DNA of 64,000 nucleotides from Janthinobacterium lividum (GCF_023509035.1 NZ_CP075583.1:6138001-6202000), one strand, 5' to 3'; counted from the first letter of the stretch, positions 28,327 through 41,494 are shown. Notes: a model not told the origin generated them from the sequence alone. Program-made: numbers and translations.

Positions 28327-28611
28327 TCAAACTGACTCGGTAAACACCTTGCGCATCTTCTCGGCAATCTTGCCTTCGATGGTGGAAGCGAAGGCGCTGA
28401 GCATGAAGCCCAGCTTAATTTGCAGTTGCGCCTGCTCTTTTTCCAGGGTCAGCGAACCATCGACACCGCTGCGCTCGAAGCGCAGCACGTCGCCATCCCA
28501 GGCGCACGCCAGGTCATATTCCTGGGCCAGCTTGTCGGCCACTTGCTGCGCCGCTTCGCGCGCCTTTGCTGCTGTCAGCTTATGTTGCTGAACTATATTT
28601 ATATCCGCCAT
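28327..28611 (-). CDS. Polyhydroxyalkanoic acid system family protein
   Basis: A 94-residue protein of the PHA_gran_rgn type: N-terminal helix KAREAAQQVADKLAQEYD, then a beta-sheet with WDGDVLRFERSGVDGSL and a C-terminal helix FASTIEGKIAEKMRKVF. Members of the family occur next to polyhydroxyalkanoate granule genes; their exact role is unclear. Start is the ATG at 28611 with AAAAGGATC upstream; the codon just before it is TTG. A frameshifted phaZ lies about 3 kb away. Confidence 0.8.
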   Translation of the reverse strand: MADINIVQQHKLTAAKAREAAQQVADKLAQEYDLACAWDGDVLRFERSGVDGSLTLEKEQAQLQIKLGFMLSAFASTIEGKIAEKMRKVFTESV

Positions 28612-28809
28612 CAAACGATCCTTTTATTATAAAAACGGGGCAATACGGCCAGCATCATACCAGCCGCCATGCCGCGGGACGGCGGCAGCCGGCGCCGGAC
28701 GGCTAAAAAAGCCCGTCCTTCCCACGCATCGTTTGCGCCGGATCAAACCGGACGCGCCGAAGCGGGACGACTATTCCAGTTCCAGTTGCGCGTGTCTTGG
28801 AGAGCTACC

Positions 28810-30582
28810 ATGGACCAGAAAGTCATCGTGCCGGTCGAAGCCGTGCTGACCAAATGCGTATCCTTGCCCGTCGGCTATGTCCCTACCCCATCGGCGCCCT
28901 ACCGTCTGCACCGCAAGAATGCGCAACTGACCCTGCAGCCGGGCCCGCCCCGCCTGACCGAGGCAACGGTCCGCAACCGGGCCGCCGTGCCCATCGGTTC
29001 GCGCGTGCTGATCTGGAAGCAAGACCCGTCCGTGAGCGAAGTGGGCACGCGCAAGAGCTTCCTGCCCGGCCTGATCCTGCAAGGCCCGCGCGACGCGCGC
29101 ATCACGTTTGGCGAACCGGGCATCGCCCAGGTCAGCCCGAATGCCTTCGGCGACTTCATCGTCTCCCCCAACACCGACCAGTTCGATGCCGTGCACACGT
29201 TTGCCATCGTGCGCATGACGCTCACCATGTACCAGCGCGCGCTGGCCAGCAACGACACGGCGCCGCCCCTGCCCTGGCAATGGAATAGCGCCAGCAACAC
29301 GGCCCCGCTGCGCGTGTTCCCGCACGGCTTGCCCAATGTCATGAATGCGTATTACAGCCGCAGCGACAAGGCCCTCAAGTTCGGCGACTTCATTCCCAGT
29401 GGCGCCAACGAGCGCGTCTACACCTGCCGTTCGCTAGACATCGTCTCGCATGAAACAGGGCACGCCATCCTCGATGGTCTCAAGCCGAATTGGCTGCTCA
29501 ACAATAATCCACCGCAGACGGGCGGCTTGCACGAATCATTTGGCGACCTGACGGCCATCTTCCTGGCCCTGTCGCAGCTGGACCAGGTCGAAGCCGTGAT
29601 CGCGCAGACCAAGTCCGACCTGCACGACAAAACGTTTCTCGCCGACCTGGCGGAACAGTTCGGACTGGCGCTGGGCCGGCCGAACGGTTTGCGCAATGCA
29701 GACAATGACATCAAATTATCGGAAGCCGGCACGGAAGTGCACGCCATCTCGCAAGTGTTTACAGGCGCTATCTACGACATCCTGGCCGACATCTTTGCCC
29801 ACGAACGCCAGCCCCAGCTGGAAGATGACGCGGCCGTGCTGCACCGTTGCGGCGACTACCTGCGCAGCCTGGTCTTACGCGCCCTGCTGTCGTCTCCCGA
29901 CCATGCGGCCACGTATGCCGACGTGGCTGGCCACATGCTGACGATCGCCCAGGCCGACGGCCACGGTGCCTACCTCGATTTCATCCGCAACAGCTTTACC
30001 GTGCGCGAAGTGCTCAAGGACAATGCCATGACGGAGGATGGGCAAATGACCTTTGCAGCAGGCATCGTCGATGACGAGGGTGCGGTGCAAGACAGGCGCG
30101 CCTGCTGCGGTACCATGAACCATGCGGAATACAGCGAATCGGATCAATTGCTGGAAGCGGAGCGCGAAGCGCTGGCGGCCTGGTGCCGCAGTTACGCCCC
30201 CGATAAACACCCAACGCCGCAGGCCCGCCAGCAGTCAGCCGCAGGCGATGGCATGCCGCATCACGTCCCACCACCGTCCTCAAGAAGGAGCAGCATGAAA
30301 ATTTCAGCCCGCAGCAGCGGCGGCTTTGCCGGCCTGAGCGAACAGTACGACATCGATACGCAAGCCCACCCGGCCGGCCCCGGGCTGGAAGCGGCACTGG
30401 CCAGCAGCGCCTTTTTCACGCACCAGCAGCCTACGGGCGAACAGGTGGGCGCCGATATCCCCCATTGGCAGATCACCGTCGAGGCGCCCACCGCGCGCCG
30501 CACCATCACATTTGCCGAGGATGGCAGTGCTGAAAATGCACGTTGGGAGCAGTTGCTGACGCAAATACGCGCCAGCGCCTGA
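28810..30582 (+). CDS. M4-like metallopeptidase, read in frame with an emfourin-like domain
   Basis: As sequenced, one 590-residue frame holds a gluzincin peptidase and a C-terminal inhibitor-like domain. The peptidase part (~1-465) has HETGH at 214-218 and HESFGD at 241-246, giving the third zinc ligand Glu242, as in M4. There is no signal peptide, as in protealysin-type enzymes. Residues ~466-495 (DKHPTPQARQQSAAGDG..., ending RRSS) look like translated non-coding DNA. One extra C in the C5 run at 30197..30201 would end the protease as SYAPR-stop and separate it from the emfourin gene. The start follows a GGAG site; whether the fusion is real is open. Confidence 0.72.
   Translation: MDQKVIVPVEAVLTKCVSLPVGYVPTPSAPYRLHRKNAQLTLQPGPPRLTEATVRNRAAVPIGSRVLIWKQDPSVSEVGTRKSFLPGLILQGPRDARITFGEPGIAQVSPNAFGDFIVSPNTDQFDAVHTFAIVRMTLTMYQRALASNDTAPPLPWQWNSASNTAPLRVFPHGLPNVMNAYYSRSDKALKFGDFIPSGANERVYTCRSLDIVSHETGHAILDGLKPNWLLNNNPPQTGGLHESFGDLTAIFLALSQLDQVEAVIAQTKSDLHDKTFLADLAEQFGLALGRPNGLRNADNDIKLSEAGTEVHAISQVFTGAIYDILADIFAHERQPQLEDDAAVLHRCGDYLRSLVLRALLSSPDHAATYADVAGHMLTIAQADGHGAYLDFIRNSFTVREVLKDNAMTEDGQMTFAAGIVDDEGAVQDRRACCGTMNHAEYSESDQLLEAEREALAAWCRSYAPDKHPTPQARQQSAAGDGMPHHVPPPSSRRSSMKISARSSGGFAGLSEQYDIDTQAHPAGPGLEAALASSAFFTHQQPTGEQVGADIPHWQITVEAPTARRTITFAEDGSAENARWEQLLTQIRASA
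30295..30582 (+). CDS. Emfourin-like (M4in) protease inhibitor
   Basis: From the ATG at 30295 the 95 residues show the emfourin pattern: MKISARSSGGFAGL, an acidic strand (YDIDTQA), a helix LEAALASSAFF, a strand WQITVEA and a final helix WEQLLTQIRAS. A strong AAGAAGGAG site lies four bases upstream, which supports independent translation even though the upstream protease frame is open through it. Emfourin binds and inhibits protealysin-like M4 peptidases in the same cell, and is usually encoded directly downstream of them. Assigned from memory of the family; a profile search should confirm. Confidence 0.62.
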   Translation: MKISARSSGGFAGLSEQYDIDTQAHPAGPGLEAALASSAFFTHQQPTGEQVGADIPHWQITVEAPTARRTITFAEDGSAENARWEQLLTQIRASA

Positions 30583-30913
30583 TTGTTCCCGCACTTATTT
30601 TTACCGATCTTGATTTGGGTAAAACAAAAACACCACACGGAAAGCTGGTACGCCGCCCCTACTGCACCCTGCGACGGCGGGCGACTGTCGCTTTCTTGCC
30701 GCGTTCTTCATGGCAACGTCTCGGATAGTCGCTGAATTGCACGCTCTGCGCGGCAACGGCCCTGTCAAAAAATGAATTTGCTTATATGTATTGTATATAA
30801 GCGGGATTTGTGAGAAATAGCGAATTGCCTTAAAATACAATGCTTTGCTTTAGTATGCGCCGCCGAATTTCCTGCAGGCGCTACAGCACCTCCCCAAAAT
30901 TGATAGGACTGTT
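30583..30913. other. Region upstream of fdxA
   Basis: This 331-base gap becomes AT-rich over its last 150 bases and carries the fdxA promoter region. A perfect inverted repeat is listed separately (30780..30802). No gene is supported. Confidence 0.5.
30780..30802. repeat. Palindrome upstream of fdxA
   Basis: GCTTATAT and ATATAAGC are perfect 8-bp arms around a 7-base spacer, 111 bases before the fdxA ATG. It may be a regulator site. Confidence 0.5.
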
Positions 30914-31237
30914 ATGACCCACGTTGTCACCGAATCCTGCATCGCCTGTCGCTATACCGACTGCGTCGATGTCTGCCCGGTAGATTGTTTCCGGGAAGGC
31001 CCGAACTTCCTGGCGATCGATCCGGACGAATGTATTGACTGCGCCGTCTGCGTGGCAGAGTGCCCGGTGAACGCGATTTTCGCGGAAGAAGACGTGCCGG
31101 GCGACCAGCAAGCCTTCATCAAGATCAACGTCGATCTGGCCCGTAACTGGCCTTCGATCACCAAGACGAAGGCTGCCTTGCCGGAAGCCGAGCAATACAA
31201 AGACGTCAAGGACAAGCTCGACATGCTGGTGCGCTAA
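30914..31237 (+). CDS. fdxA: 7Fe ferredoxin FdxA
   Basis: A 107-residue ferredoxin with the [3Fe-4S] set [14 protein letters not shown] and the [4Fe-4S] set [12 protein letters not shown], followed by the C-terminal extension typical of Azotobacter-type FdI/FdxA. It is a cytoplasmic one-electron carrier; partners are unknown. The ATG sits after TAGGA. It is monocistronic, with its own terminator. Confidence 0.94.
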   Translation: MTHVVTESCIACRYTDCVDVCPVDCFREGPNFLAIDPDECIDCAVCVAECPVNAIFAEEDVPGDQQAFIKINVDLARNWPSITKTKAALPEAEQYKDVKDKLDMLVR

Positions 31238-31310
31238 GCGCACGGCAGCTGCGGCGGCCGTCCCTGCAAGGATACTCTTCCCCGCAGGGACATAGCGGCA
31301 AAAAATCTAC

Positions 31311-31338
31311 AAAAAGCAGCGGAAACGCTGCTTTTTTT
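31311..31338 (+). terminator. Intrinsic terminator after fdxA
   Basis: GCAGCG-GAAA-CGCTGC with a stable GNRA-type loop is followed by seven T residues. An A-run on the left makes it partly bidirectional. Confidence 0.9.
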
Positions 31339-31510
31339 GCTTTTAAAACATCGTTGCAGGTCTATCCACGCAGTGTGGCACGCTGTCACAACTATAGGCA
31401 AACTGCGGCCCTATGCGCGGTGAAGCACATTTTGTCCTCAACAAATATCGTAGAATTGGATTATGATATTTGAGCCGATATTGGCGCTTGGAATCAAACA
31501 AGGACTCTAT

Positions 31511-32731
31511 ATGCTTTACCAACTGCACGAACTGCAACGCTCTTTCCTCACTCCGGTGATGCAATGGGCAGACATGTCCTCCAAGTTATTTACCAACCCG
31601 GTTTCCCCACTGGCCCACACTCCGTTTTCGCAACGCATCGCGGCCGGCTACGAGCTGATGTACCGCCTTGGCAAAGACTACGAAAAACCGCAATTCGACA
31701 TCCAATCCGTTCTCGTCCAGGACGAGAGCGTCGACATCCGAGAACACGTTGTCGTCACAAAACCGTTTTGCCGCCTGATTCACTTCAAAAAAGAAGCCAC
31801 TGGCTTGCAACAGCCCAAAGTTTTGCTGGTTGCCCCCTGTCCGGTCACCACTCGACCCTGCTGCGCGATACCGTGCGCGGCTTGCTGGCCGAGCACGATG
31901 TCTACATCACCGACTGGACGGACGCGCGCATGGTACCGCTGACCGAAGGCCCGTTCCACCTGGATGACTACATTTATTATGTGCAAGAATTCATCCGCCT
32001 GCTGGCGCCTGACTTGCACGTGATTTCCGTCTGTCAACCGACCGTGCCCGTGCTGGCAGCCATCTCGCTGATGGCGACGGCCAAAGATCCGCACATGCCG
32101 AAAACCATGACGATGATGGGCGGCCCGATCGACCCGCGCCGCTCGCCCACGCAAGTGAACAATCTGGCGACGGAAAAGAAATTCTCGTGGTTTGAAAACA
32201 CCGTGATCTACGCTGTGCCGCCGAACTACCCTGGCTTTGGCCGCAAGGTCTATCCGGGCTTCCTGCAGCATGCCGGTTTCATCGCCATGAACCCGGGCCG
32301 CCACGCGCAAAGCCACCGCGAGTTCTACATGCACCTGGTGACGGGCGACGACGAGCCGGCGGAAGGCCATCGCCAGTTCTACAATGAATACAACGCTGTG
32401 CTGGACATGCCGGCCGAGTACTACCTGGAAACCATTAAAACGGTTTTCCAGGAATTCAGCCTGCCGATGGGCACGTGGAAAGTGGGCGGCCAGCTGGTGC
32501 GTCCGCAAGACATCACGAATGTGGCGCTGTTTTACGGTGGAAGGCGAACTGGACGACATTTCCGGCGCTGGCCAGACGCAGGCGGCGCATGACTTGTGCT
32601 CCGGCATCCCTGCCGAGATGCAGCAAGACTTCGTGGCGCCGAAATGCGGCCACTACGGCATCTTCTCGGGCCGCCGCTGGCGCGAGATCATTTGCCCGAA
32701 AATCGGCGAATTCATCCAGAAGCATGCCTGA
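31511..32731 (+). pseudogene. phaZ: Intracellular PHA depolymerase, two compensating frameshifts
   Basis: The start MLYQLHELQRSFLTPVMQW (AAGGA site upstream) and the end GHYGIFSGRRW...IQKHA are those of intracellular poly(3-hydroxybutyrate) depolymerase (about 405 residues). The frame is lost at the C5 run 31833..31837, where six C residues would give VAPLSGHHSTLLRD. It is regained at the T4 run 32530..32533, where three T residues would give ALFTVEGELDDISG. Apart from these two bases the protein is complete, including the catalytic-region CQPTVPVLAA. It would degrade stored polyester granules. Either a broken gene or two run-length errors. Confidence 0.88.
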
Positions 32732-32748
32732 TCCGCATTGTTTCAAGC

Positions 32749-32786
32749 AAAACGGCACGCCAGGCTACCCTGGCGTGCCGTTTTTT
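32749..32786. terminator. Bidirectional intrinsic terminator
   Basis: A 12-bp perfect stem (CGGCACGCCAGG) with a four-base loop is followed by six T residues on the plus strand. It serves phaZ and overlaps the stop codon of the convergent gene at 32785. Confidence 0.9.
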
Positions 32787-33462
32787 ATGCGCGCTCGATT
32801 TTCACTGTCGGGCGCGTATTGACAAAGATCTGCTCGACCCTTGGCTCGCCCGGCCCCGGCTTCTTCATTGCATAGCCATTCACGGGCTGCGAGCGGTTCA
32901 CCCACAGCGCGTAATACAAATGGTCGGCGCGCGGATCTTCCGTATTCGGGTGGATCAGTATCGTCAAACCCAGGCTGTTGAGCTGCAGCCACGGCACGAT
33001 CACGGGCAATAGATCATTCGTAAAGCCAAAGTAAAACGACGGCGTCACGTGCGGGCCGCGCGGCTCCAGGTTCCAGTCGCCCAATTCGATCTGAAAGCGT
33101 TCGGCCGCCCACTTGCGTATCAGTGCCGCCTTCTGATAGCTGTCTTCGTCAAAATAGATATGCGCGTGATAGCTTTCAATATCCGTGTAGGCGCGCGGTG
33201 TCGACGGCAAGGTTTCCTCGCCGGGACGCACGCTGACGGGACGCGGCGTGGGGGCCGTATCCGTATGCTCACCCCACGGGCTTTTACCGGGCGCTGGTTT
33301 CGCGCGTTTGACGGCGCCATCCTGCGCCAGCGCCGTGCCGGTCAGGCCGGAAGCGGCCAGCGCCGCCACCAGTCCGCCGCCGCGCAAGACCGTGCGGCGT
33401 TGCGGAGAGAGGAGATTGGCCCATTCCAGGTCGATGGCCGCGTGTTGAGTGTTGTCTGACAT
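32785..33462 (-). CDS. DOPA 4,5-dioxygenase family protein with Tat-type leader
   Basis: The 225-residue protein begins with a twin-arginine-like leader (QRRTVLRGGGLVAALAASGL, cleavage near ALA-QD). The rest is a DOPA_dioxygen domain: SYHAHIYFDED near residue 97 with the conserved His-x-His, GPHVTPSFYFGF, and LTILIHPNTEDPRADH. Characterised relatives cleave the ring of DOPA or related catechols and are cytoplasmic; an exported one would act on periplasmic catechols. It follows a TonB receptor by 42 bases on the same strand, so import and processing of a catechol-type compound is a possible link. Confidence 0.75.
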   Translation of the reverse strand: MSDNTQHAAIDLEWANLLSPQRRTVLRGGGLVAALAASGLTGTALAQDGAVKRAKPAPGKSPWGEHTDTAPTPRPVSVRPGEETLPSTPRAYTDIESYHAHIYFDEDSYQKAALIRKWAAERFQIELGDWNLEPRGPHVTPSFYFGFTNDLLPVIVPWLQLNSLGLTILIHPNTEDPRADHLYYALWVNRSQPVNGYAMKKPGPGEPRVEQIFVNTRPTVKIERA

Positions 33463-33504
33463 AGGATTTCCTGTTGTTGATGATCGATAGAGGGATGCGG
33501 CAAA

Positions 33505-36069
<2,565 letters not shown>

Positions 36070-36195
36070 ACGAAAACATCCTTTCAAAGTCGTCAACACA
36101 GTGGCTGCAGACTAAAGGATGGACAAACAAACAAGAACGAATGGTTTCGTATTTAGATATTTCGTTTTGGCAACGTGCAACAGCGGCGCGGCACG

Positions 36196-37023
36196 TCAGG
36201 GGGAGGATGGGGCCGTGGCCAGGCTCTGGTCTAGGCGCTTCCAGTAATCGCGCTCGAGCCGGGCCATGTCGATGTCGCGCGCCGCTTCGTTGAAGTGCTT
36301 TTGCCGCGCCGCACCCTCGGCATCGCGCTGGAAGCACACGTGCACGGGGCGCTCCTTGAAGACGGTATCGATGATGGCGATGCGTTCCCGCTCGGCCTTG
36401 CTGAAGTTGTGTCCCATCAGCAAATGCTGCAAGACATGGCGCTCGATGACGATCACGCGATATCGCTTGATCAAGAGTTTCTTCAGATTCGTGGCGTCGT
36501 TCAAGCCCTCTTCTGTCTTCAGCTCGCCACGCGCCACCATGCCATCGAATTGCTCCCCATTCGAGTAGCCAGCCACGGTGCCGATGCGCAGCTTGCCCAG
36601 ATCGGTCAGGCTGGCGCCAGGTACGCCATCTTCCTTCAGGTAGGCCAGCACCCCTTGCGTATTGCCAACCGGAACCGAGAAGTGGCAGAGTTTTTCCCGC
36701 TCGGGCGTGCGCCAGACGGCCAGGAAACCCGCGTAGCGGGGACTGGCCAGGCCAAATTGCATGGCGCGCTTCCACGGAAAATACTCATATTTGACGACAT
36801 AGCCCATACGTTCGAAGATGGCGCTGACCATCGCCCCGGACATGCCATCGGCGGGCAAGCTGCGGGAAATGAAGGGTGGCCAGTCTTCCGCGGCGAAGCG
36901 GACGATGCGCGAACTCGCAGCGCCCGGCGCCGCCATGGGGGAGCTAGCCTGCCCGTGTGCAAGGGCAAGTGTAGAGTGCATGAACAAACAGAAGGGCAAA
37001 CCAACTGTCCGGAGGAAACGCAT
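36196..37023 (-). CDS. Periplasmic solute-binding protein (SBP family 3)
   Basis: The 275-residue protein has a signal peptide (VGLPFCLFMHSTLALAHG) and an amino-acid-type binding fold: RFAAEDWPPFIS, GMSGAMVSAIFERMGY, then LGKLRIGTVAGYSNG. No permease or ATPase is encoded beside it, so it may be an orphan binding protein or sensor, like the many YtfQ/FliY-type single genes in these bacteria. The start has a modest AGGAG-like site. It is divergent from rsxB. Confidence 0.8.
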   Translation of the reverse strand: MRFLRTVGLPFCLFMHSTLALAHGQASSPMAAPGAASSRIVRFAAEDWPPFISRSLPADGMSGAMVSAIFERMGYVVKYEYFPWKRAMQFGLASPRYAGFLAVWRTPEREKLCHFSVPVGNTQGVLAYLKEDGVPGASLTDLGKLRIGTVAGYSNGEQFDGMVARGELKTEEGLNDATNLKKLLIKRYRVIVIERHVLQHLLMGHNFSKAERERIAIIDTVFKERPVHVCFQRDAEGAARQKHFNEAARDIDMARLERDYWKRLDQSLATAPSSP

Positions 37024-37300
37024 GTTTTGCTCCTATGGCCTGGCGCACCTTGCAGTGCAGGCGCGGCAACAGGACTGGCGGTCGGCTTTTTTAATAATAG
37101 GCTTGATAAAAATCATGCTCCCACAAAAAAAAGAAATTACAAAGTTGTTTATTTGCACTTTGACATCCCTATGAGAAATAAAATACGATTGCGGCGCGCC
37201 TGCAACAGCTGGGCAGGCCGCACGCTATCCCCTCTCACAAAACAGGTTTTTACTTGTGCGCGGCCCAGATGGCCGATAATGACGTTTTACCGTATCGAAG

Positions 37301-38033
37301 ATGACCGTGCCGCATCCCGCCTCTCCCTCACTTGCCGACCAGATCGAAGACTTGCTGCCGCAAACGCAATGCACCAAATGCGGCTACAACGGCTGCCGCC
37401 CGTATGCGGAAGCGATAGCCGCAGGCAGCGCCGACATCAACCAGTGCCCACCGGGCGGCGCGCAGGGCATCGTGCGTCTGGCTGGCTTGCTGGGCAAAAA
37501 AGTCATCCCGCTCAATCCCGTCAACGGCCTCGAACGTCCGCGATCAATCGCTTACATCGACGAATCGCTGTGTATCGGCTGTACCCTGTGCATCCAGGCT
37601 TGCCCGGTGGACGCCATCGTCGGCGCCGCCAAACAGATGCATACGGTGGTCACCGATCTGTGCACGGGCTGCGACTTGTGCGTGGCGCCTTGCCCCGTCG
37701 ACTGCATTGTCATGTATCCCGTCAGCGGTGACGCCACTGGCTGGGATGCCTGGAGCCAGGCAGAAGCGGACGACGCACGCGCGCGCCACGATTTCCGCAC
37801 GCAGCGCCTGCGCCGCGAAAGCGAGGCCAACGACGCGCGCCTGGCCGCCAAGGCCGTCGCCAAGATGCGCGAAGTGACGCAGGAAGTGCCCGTCACGCCC
37901 GACGAACAGGCGGAAAAGGAACGCAAGCGCGCCATCATCGCCGCCGCCATGGAGCGCGCGCGCGCGCCAAGGCCGCTGCCGCCAGCACCGACACCGCCCA
38001 GCCAGCCCCCACCACCCCGAAAAAGACGCATGA
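37301..38033 (+). CDS. rsxB: RsxB-like ferredoxin, C-terminal tail disturbed by likely indels
   Basis: An iron-sulfur protein with a RnfB-type N-terminal cluster (CTKCGYNGC ... QCPPGG) and two [4Fe-4S] motifs ([24 protein letters not shown]). It lacks the RnfB membrane helix, and no other Rsx/Rnf genes are near. As read the frame runs on into nth (to 38677). The tail after MERARA turns into Pro/Arg-rich residues with poor third-position GC, while the neighbouring frame ([19 protein letters not shown]) keeps high GC3. A one-base change in the CG repeat 37954..37968 and one in the A5 run 38020..38024 would give a normal end ...KDA with TGA overlapping the nth ATG. Confidence 0.8.
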
Positions 38034-38677
38034 ACGCCGCCAAACGCCTGGAAATCTTTACGCGCTTCCGCGCCGCCAACCCTTCCCCGAAAACGGAACT
38101 CGACTACACGACGCCGTTCGAGCTGCTGATCGCCGTGCTGCTGTCGGCGCAGGCGACGGACGTGTCCGTCAACAAGGCCACGCGTTTGCTGTATCCGGTC
38201 GCCAATACGCCGGCCAAGATACTGGCGCTGGGCGTCGATGAGCTGGCCAGCTACATCCGCACCATCGGCCTGTTCCGCACCAAGGCAAAGAACGTCATCG
38301 CCACCTGCCAGATCCTGCTGGAGCAGCACTGTGGCGAAGTGCCGCGCGACCGCGCCTCGCTGGAAGCCTTGCCCGGCGTGGGCCGCAAGACGGCGAATGT
38401 GGTCATGAACACGGCGTTTGGCGAACCGACCATGGCTGTCGACACGCATATCTTCCGCGTCTCGAACCGCACCGGCATCGCACCGGGCAAGAATGTCGAT
38501 ATCGTCGAGCAAAAACTGCTCAAATTCGTGCCCAAGGAATTCCTGCACGACGCCCACCACTGGCTCATCTTGCATGGCCGCTACACGTGCACGGCGCGCA
38601 AGCCGCAATGCTGGAACTGCATGATTGCCGACCTGTGCGACTACAAGGACAAGTCGCCGATGCCGGCCGTGGTGTAG
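38030..38677 (+). CDS. nth: Endonuclease III
   Basis: The 215-residue DNA glycosylase/AP lyase starts at [10 protein letters not shown], aligned with the E. coli Nth start, so its true start is this ATG and not the upstream rsxB one. Motifs: helix-hairpin-helix [12 protein letters not shown] with catalytic Lys, the catalytic Asp in [10 protein letters not shown], and the Fe-S loop C-x6-C-x2-C-x5-C near the end. It removes oxidised pyrimidines. The ATG lies in an ATGA overlap with the inferred rsxB stop. Confidence 0.95.
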   Translation: MNAAKRLEIFTRFRAANPSPKTELDYTTPFELLIAVLLSAQATDVSVNKATRLLYPVANTPAKILALGVDELASYIRTIGLFRTKAKNVIATCQILLEQHCGEVPRDRASLEALPGVGRKTANVVMNTAFGEPTMAVDTHIFRVSNRTGIAPGKNVDIVEQKLLKFVPKEFLHDAHHWLILHGRYTCTARKPQCWNCMIADLCDYKDKSPMPAVV

Positions 38678-38680
38678 GCA

Positions 38681-38708
38681 AAAAAAACGGCCCGCAAGGG
38701 CCGTTTTT
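38681..38708. terminator. Bidirectional intrinsic terminator
   Basis: CGGCCC-GCAA-GGGCCG is flanked by a run of A residues on the left and five T residues on the right. It ends both nth and the convergent proB. Confidence 0.9.
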
Positions 38709-38730
38709 GTCATGCGCAGCAAGCGGGAGC

Positions 38731-39849
38731 TTAGAGCAAGACCATATTATCGCGATGAATCAGTTCGTGGCCTTCCATGTAGCCGAGGATGGACTCGATC
38801 TCGGTGGACGGCTTGCGCATGATGCGGCGCGCTTCGCCGCTCGTGTAGTTCGACAGGCCGCGCGCCACAGGCGCACCGTCGGCATCGACGCAGGTGATGA
38901 CGGCGCCACGGCCGAATTCGCCATTCACGCCTGTCACGCCGATCGGCAGCAAGGACTTGCCTTCCTGGCGCAGCTTTTGCACGGCGCCCGCATCCAGCAC
39001 CACGGCACCAGCCGTATGCAGATGATCGGCCATCCACTGCTTACGCGCCGTCAACTGCCCCGTTTGTGCCAGCAACTGCGTACCGATCGCTTCGCCCTGG
39101 GCCAGGCGGCTGAGCACATCGCTGTCGCGGCCCCAGGCGATGATCGTGTGGGCGCCGGACTTGGCGGCGCGCTTAGCGGCGAGGATTTTCGTCAGCATGC
39201 CGCCACGTCCCAGGCTGCTGCCGGCGCCGCCTGCCATCGCTTCCAGCGCCGGATCGCCAGCGATGCCTTGCGTGATCAGGTAAGCGTTCGGGTCCTTGCG
39301 CGGGTCGGCCGAGAACAGGCCGTGCTGATCGGTCAGGATGACCAGCGCATCGGCCTCGATCAGGTTGGCGACCAGTGCGCCCAAGGTGTCGTTGTCGCCG
39401 AACTTGATTTCATCGGTGACGACCGTGTCGTTTTCATTGATGATCGGTACCACGCCCAGGCGCAGCAGGGTCGTCAGGGTGGAGCGGGCATTCAAGTAGC
39501 GTTCGCGGTCGGCCAGGTCTGCGTGCGTGAGCAGCACTTGCGCCGTGCCGAGGCTGTGGGCGCGGAAGCTGCTTTCATAGATTTGCGCCAGGCCCATCTG
39601 GCCGACGGCGGCGCACGCCTGCAATTCGTGGATATCGGTGGGACGCAGCTCGAAACCGAGGCGCAGCATGCCTTCGGCGATAGCGCCGGAACTCACGAGC
39701 ACCACTTCCTTGCCGAGAGCACGCAAGCCGGAAATCTGCGCAGCCCAGCGCGCAATGGCGGCATGGTCGAGTCCGCGGCCATCGTTGGTGACCAGCGAAG
39801 AGCCGACTTTGATGATGATACGGGTAGCTTTTTGAATCACGGAATCCAT
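38731..39849 (-). CDS. proB: Glutamate 5-kinase
   Basis: The 372-residue enzyme phosphorylates glutamate in the first step of proline synthesis. The amino-acid kinase domain ([38 protein letters not shown]) is followed by a C-terminal PUA domain (~280-360, [11 protein letters not shown]). It is the last gene of the rplU-rpmA-obgE cluster, 27 bases after the small membrane protein. Confidence 0.96.
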   Translation of the reverse strand: MDSVIQKATRIIIKVGSSLVTNDGRGLDHAAIARWAAQISGLRALGKEVVLVSSGAIAEGMLRLGFELRPTDIHELQACAAVGQMGLAQIYESSFRAHSLGTAQVLLTHADLADRERYLNARSTLTTLLRLGVVPIINENDTVVTDEIKFGDNDTLGALVANLIEADALVILTDQHGLFSADPRKDPNAYLITQGIAGDPALEAMAGGAGSSLGRGGMLTKILAAKRAAKSGAHTIIAWGRDSDVLSRLAQGEAIGTQLLAQTGQLTARKQWMADHLHTAGAVVLDAGAVQKLRQEGKSLLPIGVTGVNGEFGRGAVITCVDADGAPVARGLSNYTSGEARRIMRKPSTEIESILGYMEGHELIHRDNMVLL

Positions 39850-39876
39850 GGGGCGGCGCTCTTCACTTAATAGACG

Positions 39877-40287
39877 TCAGCGCGCAGGACGCAGCAACAG
39901 CAAGGCCAGCCCCGCCATCAACTCCATTGCGCACATGAACAACACAAAACCCTGGGGCAAGCCGAAGCTGATGGCCGCGAAAAAACGGCCGGCGGGCTGC
40001 GCCAGGACCAACATTGCAGTGATATCGCCGAGGATGGGCGGTTCGCCCTGCCGTGCTGCGAACAGCGCCAGGAGCGCGGTAGCGCCCCAGACACCGACAT
40101 GGGAAGCGTAGAACTGGCTGTAGCCATTGACGCCATTGAGGAAGATGCCCATGCCGGCCGCCATTTCATCGGCGAACAGCAGGCAGGCGACCGCGCTCAG
40201 CCCGTAAGCATACGCGATCAGATGCAATACACGGCGCTGCCACGCTTGCTTGCGCGCTGGTGCGGCAGCGACCGCCTGTACTGACAT
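39877..40287 (-). CDS. Small membrane protein, four predicted helices
   Basis: A 136-residue inner-membrane protein with four hydrophobic segments (YGLSAVACLLFA, VGVWGATALLALFA, DITAMLVLAQPAGRFFAA, FVLFMCAMELMAGLALLLL). I cannot name the family firmly; DUF4345-like is possible. It lies between obgE and proB with gaps of 12 and 27 bases, so it is co-transcribed with them. Confidence 0.65.
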   Translation of the reverse strand: MSVQAVAAAPARKQAWQRRVLHLIAYAYGLSAVACLLFADEMAAGMGIFLNGVNGYSQFYASHVGVWGATALLALFAARQGEPPILGDITAMLVLAQPAGRFFAAISFGLPQGFVLFMCAMELMAGLALLLLRPAR

Positions 40288-40299
40288 CTGGATACAGCC

Positions 40300-41427
<1,128 letters not shown>

Positions 41428-41429
41428 CT

Positions 41430-41458
41430 AAAAAGGCTCTACCTTGGGCAGAGCCTTT
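41430..41458 (-). terminator. Terminator/attenuator between rpmA and obgE
   Basis: AAAGGCTCT/AGAGCCTTT with a nine-base loop is followed on the minus strand by five T residues. It would lower obgE expression relative to the ribosomal-protein genes. Confidence 0.7.
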
Positions 41459-41494
41459 CGATTGAAGGCTTGCGCCTTACATCATGCGATCATT

